A stretch of DNA of 64,000 bases from Heterohyrax brucei (lineage: Eukaryota; Chordata; Mammalia; Hyracoidea; Procaviidae): NCBI GenBank assembly GCA_028571685.1, contig CM053141.1, forward strand, positions 138,784,833-138,848,832, given 5' to 3'. A program made the translations under genes and the position numbers. Below, one piece after another: positions 57,205-64,000 of the stretch. The notes below the pieces were generated by a model. It searched no databases and had not been told where the DNA came from. It worked only from the letters and a program-made list of their open reading frames with translations. Each line of letters starts with the position of its first letter. Position 1 is the stretch's first letter.

Positions 57205-57345
57205 TCCTTAATGTGCACACAAATCACCTGAGAGTCTTATTAAAATGCAAGTACTAATTCAGTAGGTTTGGGATGGTGCTCAAAATTCTACTTTTCTAAC
57301 ATGCTCTGTGGACAAGTCCTGATCAAGATTTCAAGCTGCCTGAGC
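57205..57345 (+). mobile_element. MER5-like hAT fragment
   Basis: gcacacaaatcacctgaga, gtcttattaaaatgcaagt, aattcagtaggtttgggat, ctacttttctaacatgctc follows MER5A order. Confidence 0.65.
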
Positions 57346-59903
57346 CTGGCCATTTCCATTCAGCACGGACCCTTGTAATAGGCAATCTCGTCTCAGATAT
57401 CCTCCATTGGACTTTGTTGGGTCAGTATCGCAGTCTGATGGCTCCCAATGCCCAAGCCTGTTTTCTCCTTTTGCACAGATTCCATAGTAAGCCTTTTAAA
57501 CTCCTAAATTCATCTCAGCATCTGCTTCCCAGAAGTCCCAACCAACATAGCAAATTATTCAAGCTCCCAACACAGCCCATTATTCAAGCAACCTAATTCA
57601 AGTTACTGACCCATAACTTGTGCATGACCAGGCCTGGTTGGATACTCCCTAGGTGTTTATGACCAGGAAGGTGTCTCATTATATGTAATCACTTGATGAA
57701 CTGGTACATGTTGTATAATCACAGTTCATGCACATCTTCATAAAAGCAATCATCTCTTTTAAATGTCTGAGATAAAGAAGGAGTATGGTAAATTATGTAG
57801 TAGACTTTTATTTAGCCTTCTATTTTTACAGTGAACTTTTTTGCGATAGTTTAAACTCGAGCAATTATGTACAGCATTTTAAGATCTTTGGGTGATGTCG
57901 ACAAATTATAGTGTTGTTACATGATGAGGAAAAAGAAAAGTTGCTAAAATAAGATAAGAAGTGACTAATTATGTCTAGGGAGAAAATATACAATAACAAT
58001 GAGTCAGGAACATTGAACTGGAGTTCGAAAAGCCAAGACGTTGAGCATAGAAAAATAAACAGAGTAAAAGGCTATTGTTTTGCTAGTTTAGTACTACTAT
58101 ACAGAATCTTGGGTCTTGGCTGTAATTTCAAATAGGGAGATAGGGAGTTGTCAACATGGTTTACTTTGATAGACTTCCAATAAGACCCTTCCCAGCTACT
58201 ATCTCAGTATATCCCTATACTGAAGGATTTGGAGTTGTGAAGGGTAGGGCAGACATAGGGGAGGGAATGGTAATTCTTGAGTACAGGCAATTCCTTAAAA
58301 GCTCAAGTCTGTGAAGTGTGCCCCCGGGTGTGTGGGGATGTCAGTGGACAGGAGATAAAAACAAAGAAGGTCTGAGCATCCCAGGGTGGTTGAGGTATAG
58401 ATTTTTAGGTCTCTAGGAAAGGAGATAAGACTAAGAGATGGGAGGACAGTATCAGGCAAAAAAGTAGAAGGAATTCAGGTTTGATTAGAGCTGATTTGGG
58501 GTACTACAGCTAAAGAGAGTCATGGAGAACTTGTAGAGAGAGGAAAAGAAAATCATTAAGTGGAAGAATGAAGGATAATACCTGAAGGATGAATAGAAAT
58601 ATTTGAAAAGTGAATTATTATGTCCGAGAGAGAACTTTAACTACCAGAAAAATCATGAGCTCTCCAGAAAATGGATTTAGCTAGTTTCAGAAAGGACATT
58701 GGCTAGATTTAATGTTGAATTTCTTTTTGATTAAAGTTAACATTATAAATTAACAAAGAAGGTTATGAGCTTTACATCTTTTGAAGATAGTTCCAGTGTT
58801 TGCTTCCATGCAGTTGAGAAAATGAGAAATGACTGCGTCTAAAGCCCTGTTACCCATTCCCTTTGCTATGAGTCGGAATTGACTCGATGATAATGAGTTT
58901 TTTGGCTTTAAAGTCCTTTTAGCCCACAACAGTCTGATTTATGAAAAAAGCAAATTAAATCTTTACTTTTCGTACCACTCCTGCAGTCTGATGTACTTGC
59001 AGCAAAGGCCTGATTGTGTGGCTTCCTGAGTTACTAGCCCAGAAACCCACTCGAGCACACACACAGCGAGGTGACTCTGTCACCCATGGAGCAGCTAAAA
59101 TGACATCAATAAATCATAAAAAATGCCCAAGAGGGCATTATAAATCATTTACAGTTGCTATTAATATTTTAGCCATGTTCATTTTTAGCAGTGTGTTAAG
59201 TTTCAGTGTTTGCATTCCATTTTAATTCAGCACTTGATAATTGAAATATGACAATGTTAAAAAATGACCTTAGGTTATTTTTTTGCTAATAATTTAAGGA
59301 TTAAATACAGTAAAGGAGCTAATCACTGCTCACTTCCTTTCCTTTAAAGTTTGCCTGGCACTTTGGACCCTGGTCCTCGTGGAGCATGGTAGGGTGATAA
59401 CCATTGGTTTTCTCAGTAAGGAAGAAGTGTTCAGACATTGTCCTCACTTGTCTCCCTTCCTGACTGTGGAGTGCTTCCTTCTCTGTAATGCGGCAGTGAG
59501 GTGGTGGATACAGAGACCCATTCTTCATGGTTAGCCCAGGTTTCCCCACTTTTAGCACTGAAAGTCTCAAGTCCCAGGGAACACCTTAGTCCAGGCAAAC
59601 TGTGATAACTGGTCACCTTTACTTGACCCAAAGTCCAAACTGCAAAACAATGAATTTCAATCCAGTCTTCAATGCCTTCTTACTTACTTTTTGTAATCTG
59701 CAGGTTACCCCACTCTCCACCTTCTTTAGTGGCTCTAAGCTTTCTTTGGTTATTCAGGGCATACTACTAAAGTGCCCCATTTGGAAAAAGTACTTATTTA
59801 ATATTATTGAAAGCATCCCAGATTATTAGTAAAAGCTATGCTTTAATGAGTATCTACTATTGTGTCCAGCAGTATGCTAAGTGTTTTATAGTACATAAAA
59901 AGT
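57346..59903. other. No gene; one tail-only fragment
   Basis: Largely unassigned, non-repetitive DNA, the longest quiet stretch of the window. Short frames only, no domain recognised. Confidence 0.5.
58861..58906 (+). repeat. AfroSINE/RTE tail-only fragment
   Basis: tgctatgagtcggaattgac then tcgatgataatgagttttttgg-type tail. No SINE body or head precedes it. Confidence 0.82.
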
Positions 59904-60103
59904 AAAACCAAACCTGTTACCATCAAGTCAGTTCTGTCTCATGATGACCCATGTATGTCAGAGTAGAACTATGTTCCATAGAATTTTCACTGGCTGTCGT
60001 CTTGTTAAGGAGATTGCTAGGCCTGTCTTCCACGGTGCTGCTGGCTGGATCTGAACCACCACCTTTCACATAGTAGCCAAACACAAATCGTTTAATGCCT
60101 CCC
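59904..60103 (-). repeat. AfroSINE variant (long-body type)
   Basis: accaaacctgttaccatca, tgtatgtcagagtagaact, agattgctaggcctgtctt, cacatagtagccaaacaca, aatcgtttaatgcctccct. Antisense, diverged. Confidence 0.85.
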
Positions 60104-60117
60104 TGAGATCTCCATCA

Positions 60118-60285
60118 CAAGTCTTTAAAATAACTCTGCAAGGAGGACATTATTATTTTCTTATTTTCACTTTACTTATTAGCAAACAGACTCTGAAAGA
60201 TTAAGAAATTAGGCAAAGTTCTCACAGCTGGTAATTGGAAACTGAGCTAAACCCAAGGTTGTCTTCATTCGAAAGCCAATGTACT
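60118..60285 (-). repeat. MIR
   Basis: ctctgcaaggaggacattat, cagactctgaaagattaag, ttctcacagctggtaattg, ctgagctaaacccaagg. Antisense MIR core. Confidence 0.65.
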
Positions 60286-62284
60286 TTCTTTTTTTTTTCC
60301 TTATCTTTTTTTTTAATTATGATTAAGTGAAAGTATACAATCCAAGTCATCTTTGGATACCACCCTCCCTACAACTCTATCCACTTTCCTTACTCTGTGA
60401 CAGCACACTCCTCCTTTTCGTTCTTTACTACCAGTGTCCTCCCAACAACTACCTGTCCCCTCTTCTCCAGCCTTATATAAAAGTATAAAACCATGAAGTG
60501 CATGCACCACTTTCTTACTCTGCGTCCCCAAGTGCATTCCACTCTTGCTCTGAAGTGTTGACCTCAGTACTGGTTTCAGGACTGGGGCAGCAGCAAGTCT
60601 AGGGGCCATGTTCCCAGGTTGCTGGACCATCAATTCTAGTCTTTTAGTAGAGTTCTTGATCTGCACACTTCTTTTTCTCATGTTATGTCAGGGACTCTAC
60701 ATTATGTCTCCTATTAAGGCTGTTTTTGGTGGTGGCCGGGCACCATCTGCTTCTTCTGATCTCATGCCGATGTAGTCTCCCAATCATGTGGATCCTTCCA
60801 TCTCCTGGACCCACCTTGCCTTGTATCTTTGATGTTCTTTGTCATCATCTGTTCCAAGTGGATCAGGACCAACTAATTGCTCCTAGGATGGCAGCTTGCT
60901 GGCTTTTAAGACCCCAGATGCCACTCACCAATATAGGACGCTGAAGACTCTCTTAGCAAAAGGCTAGTAATGCCAATTGACCTAGATGTCTCCTGAAAGC
61001 CATGGTCCCCAGACCCCTGTCCTTGCTACTCTATCCTTCAAAATGTTGGGTTGAATTTAGAGAACCTTTTAGTTTATGGTGTAGTTCGTTTATACTAACC
61101 TGCCTTCTACTGTGTGCTGTCACACCTTTCACCTAACTGAATTCCTGTTGACTGTCCAATCTACGGCCAACTCTCTCCATCCTTACCAACTCTTGTAACC
61201 ATCAAAGAGTCTCTTCTTCTGTGTATGAGTCCTTTTTTTAAGTCCTTATAATAGTGGTCTTATATAATACTTGTCCCTTCACAACTGGTTTCACTTAACA
61301 TAATGTCTTCTAGTTGATACCAGGTTATGAGATGCTTCTTAAAATCATCATTGCTCTTTATCATTGCATTGTGTTCCATTGTGTATATGCACCTTTGTTT
61401 ATTCATTCTTCTATTGGTGGGCACCTAAGTTGATTCCATCTTTTTGCTGCTGTGGACTGTGCCACAGTAAACATTCGTGTGCTTGTATCTGTTTGTGTGA
61501 CAGCCCTTATTTCTGTAGGATATATTCCAAGCAGCAGGATTGCTGTATCATATGATATTTCTATTTCTAGCTTTTTAAGAAAGTGCCAAATTTCTTTCCA
61601 AAGAGGCTGTACCATCTTGCATTCCCAACAACAGTGTAGGAAAGTTCCAATCTCTCTACAGTCTCTCCAGCATTTGTTGTGTAGTGTTATTTTGGATTAT
61701 TGCCAACCTCATTGGGGTGAGATGGTATCTCATTGTAGTTTTGATTTGGATTTCTCTAATAGCTAACAATTGTGAGCATTTCCTCATGTGTCTTTTGGCT
61801 GCCTGAATGTCTTCTTTGGTGAAGTGTCTGTCCATGTCCTTCCCTCATTGTTTAATTGGGTTGTCGTTTTCTTGTTGATGTTTTGCAGTACCTTGTAGAT
61901 TACAGAAATTAGACATCAGTCTAATATGTAGTTGCCAGATATTTTTCCCATTTTGTAGGCAGTCTTTTAACTACTTGATAAAGTCTTTGGATGAGCAAAA
62001 GTGTTTAATTTTTAGTAGTTCCCGTTTATCTATTTTCTCTTCTGTTGCTTGTACATTTTTAGTAACATTTTGAGGCTGTGTAAGCTGTATATTAGAAGTT
62101 CCACTGTTGGTCCATTTTTTTCTTCCATGATCTTTATCGTTTTAGGTTTGATATGTAGGTCTTTGATCCATTTTGAGTTAGTTTTTATGTAAAGTATGAG
62201 ATATGGGTCTTGTTTCAGTTTTTTGGCGATGGATATCCAATTTTGCCAACACTACCTGTTAAAGAATCTTTGGGCCTTTGTCGA

Positions 62285-62344
62285 CATAGTATTCTATTAT
62301 GATACTTTTAATTTCAGTTGGGTCTGTTGTGACATCTCTTAGTT
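62285..62344. repeat. Duplicated internal L1 segment
   Basis: catagtattctattatgata through tgtgacatctct matches 63938-63996 in the same orientation with about six differences. It lies between two copies of ggcctttgtc and is absent from the L1 at 17585-17610. Confidence 0.8.
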
Positions 62345-62882
62345 TACAATTTTGTGGCCTTTGTCAAGCATCAACCGGTCGTAGGAGAATGATGATATTT
62401 CTGGATTCTCAGTTCTGTTTCATTGGTCTCTATACCAGTTTTTGTACCAGTACCAGGCTGTGTTAACTACCATGGCAGTGTAGTAGGTTCTAAGGTCAGG
62501 TAGTGTGAGAACTGTCACTGTGTTTCTCTTCAGTAGTGCTTAACTTATCTGGAGTTTCTTCTCTTTCCAAACAAAGTTGTGATTTGTTTCTCCATGTCAT
62601 TAAAAATTACATTGGAATTTGCATTGGAATTACATTGTGTATAGAGATTGTTCTGGGCAAAATACAACACGCTTTCACAATATTGTCTTCCTATCCATGA
62701 ATAAGGTAGGTTTCTCCACTTAAGTCTCTTTTGGTTTCTTACAGTAGGGTCTTGTAATTTTCTCCGTATAGGTCTCATACATCTCTGGTTAGGTTGATTC
62801 CTAGGTATTTTATCTTCTTGGGGACTACTGTAAGTGGTATTGATTTGGTGATTTCCTTTTTGATGATCTCTTTTTTGGTATA

Positions 62883-62948
62883 GGGCAGTTCTACTCTGGC
62901 CTCTAGGGTCACCATGAGTCAGATCCGACTTGACGACACTGGGTTTTT
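62883..62948 (+). repeat. AfroSINE/RTE tail-only fragment in L1
   Basis: ggcagttctactctggcctc, agggtcaccatgagtcaga, tccgacttgacgacactgg, gttttttt. It holds only the last third of an AfroSINE, inserted into the L1 RT region. Confidence 0.9.
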
Positions 62949-64000
62949 TTAATTGATATGTTTATGTTTAACTTATATCCTGATACTTTGCTAAACCCTT
63001 TTATTAGTTCCAGTAGTTTATTTATGGATTCTTTAGGGTTTTCTGTGTATACAATCATATCATCTGCAAATAGGGATACTTTTACTGCTTGACTGATGCA
63101 GATGCCTTTTATTTCTTTGTCTTGTCTGATTGCTCTGGTCAGAATCTCTAGCACAGTTTTGAATAGAAGTGGTGACGGTGGGCATCCTTATATAGTTTCT
63201 GTTCTCAGGGGGAATTCTTTAGTCTCTTTCCGTTAGGATGATGTTGGCGATTGGTTTTGCATAGATGCCCTTTATTGGGTTGAGGAATTTTCCTTCTATT
63301 CCTATTTTGCTGAGAGTTTTTAACATGAATGGGTGATGGACTTTGTCAAAAGCCTTTTCTGCATCAATTAATAGAATCAAATGATTCTTATACTTTGTGT
63401 TATTTATGTAGATGATCACATAAATTGTTTTTCTGATGTTCAAATAATCCTGCATCCCTGGTATGAATCCTACTTGGCCATGATGAATTATTATTATTAT
63501 TTTTTTGATATGTTGTTGAATTCTACTGGCTTGGATTTTGCTGAAGATTTTTGCATCTAAGTTCAGGAGTGATGTTGGTCTGTAGTTTTATTTTTTTATG
63601 TGGTCATTACCTGGCTTTGGTATCAGGGTTATGCAGGCTTCATAGAATGAGTTTGGGAATATTCTGTCCTTGTCCATGCTGCGAAATAGCCTCAGTAGTA
63701 TTGGAATTAACTTCTCTCTAAAAGTTCGGTAGAAATCTCTCATGAAGTCATCTGGGCCATGACATTTTTTTGGTTGGTAGTTTTTTTTTTTTTTTTAATT
63801 ACTTTTTCAATCTCTCCTTTTGTGGTGAGTTTCTTAAGTTATTCTACTTCTCTTTGTGACAGTTTTGGTAGGTGATATGAATCTAAGAAATTTGTTAATT
63901 TCTTCTAGATTTTCAAATCTGTTAGAGTATGGTTTTTCATAGTATTCTATTATGATGCTTATAATTTCAGTTGGGCCTATTATGACATCTCCCATCTCAT

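Larger units (their letters stand above)
60305..64000 (-). mobile_element. Afrotherian L1, antisense, continues past the window end
   Basis: The 3' end lies in poly-T at about 60305 with a TAATTAAA-like signal on the minus strand. The 3' UTR runs to about 61330 (accccagatgccactcacc at 60912). ORF2 then continues to the window edge. It is interrupted by a 66-bp SINE tail (62883-62948) and by a duplicated internal segment (62285-62344). The 5' half is outside the window. Confidence 0.9.
61335..64000 (-). pseudogene. L1 ORF2 (reverse transcriptase part), inactivated, partial
   Basis: Minus-strand pieces: MVQPLWKEIWHFLKKLEIEI at 61403-61615; RNLPYSWIGRQYCES at 62545-62778; [19 protein letters not shown] at 62909-63154, with the catalytic FADD motif intact; [20 protein letters not shown] at 63219-63455 (RT motif A). 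The pieces lie in different frames, stops occur between them, and a SINE tail splits the RT region at 62883. The endonuclease lies beyond the window. Confidence 0.88.

Noticed and set aside
1..64000. A new host gene cluster or microbial-type system
   Set aside because: No operon-like spacing, no ribosome binding sites, and all similarity is to mammalian transposable elements.

Overview
This window is mammalian nuclear DNA from an afrotherian, most likely an elephant or another paenungulate. The main evidence is the many copies of a tRNA-derived SINE with the AfroSINE layout: a head like ctggtggtgtagtggttaag, a middle like ctccttggaaactctatggg, and a tail like ctatgagtcagaattgactc. Several RTE-clade LINEs share that same 3' tail, and the L1 elements carry the long pyrimidine-rich 3' UTR seen in elephant L1s. 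AfroSINEs are known only from Afrotheria. The species is an inference; the sequence itself shows only the repeat families.

I find no host protein-coding exon, rRNA, tRNA or known ncRNA gene. All open reading frames with recognisable protein similarity belong to retrotransposons. The window therefore reads as intergenic or deep intronic DNA built by layered transposon insertion.

Layout. 1-900: decayed ERVL-type internal sequence. 900-14275: mostly unassigned DNA with about ten AfroSINE pieces, a Tigger end (12990-13231) and a SINE-in-SINE nest (13521-13890). 14276-14772: CpG-containing solo LTR. 15025-22751: near-complete antisense L1 (5' UTR, ORF1, ORF2, 3' UTR) with a 14-bp target-site duplication; it carries a solo LTR in its 3' UTR and a 192-bp inverted duplication inside ORF2. 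22847-23578: a second inverted repeat beside that L1. 24540-24845: L2. 26348-28933: RTE copy with an internal deletion, lying in older L1. 31465-36112: deep nest (5'-inverted L1, then RTE, then a MaLR-like LTR and mariner pieces). 36460-39285: antisense L1 pieces with a 5'-truncated RTE between them. 41502-43668: antisense RTE with an internal deletion. 45655-47272: 5' half of an L1. 47693-48551: MLT1-like LTR holding three AfroSINEs. 55668-56435: one MIR split by three AfroSINEs. 60305-64000: antisense L1 that runs off the window end.

How the parts relate. RTE and AfroSINE share a 3' tail, so RTE reverse transcriptase is the expected source of SINE mobility. L1 is the other active LINE lineage. 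Every RTE or L1 reading frame seen complete here is broken by stops, frameshifts, deletions or lost catalytic residues. I found no novel gene system. The most unusual signals are structural: two gapless inverted repeats, a templated duplication inside an L1, two RTE copies that keep both ends but lost the middle, and a set of insertions consisting only of the RTE/AfroSINE tail.
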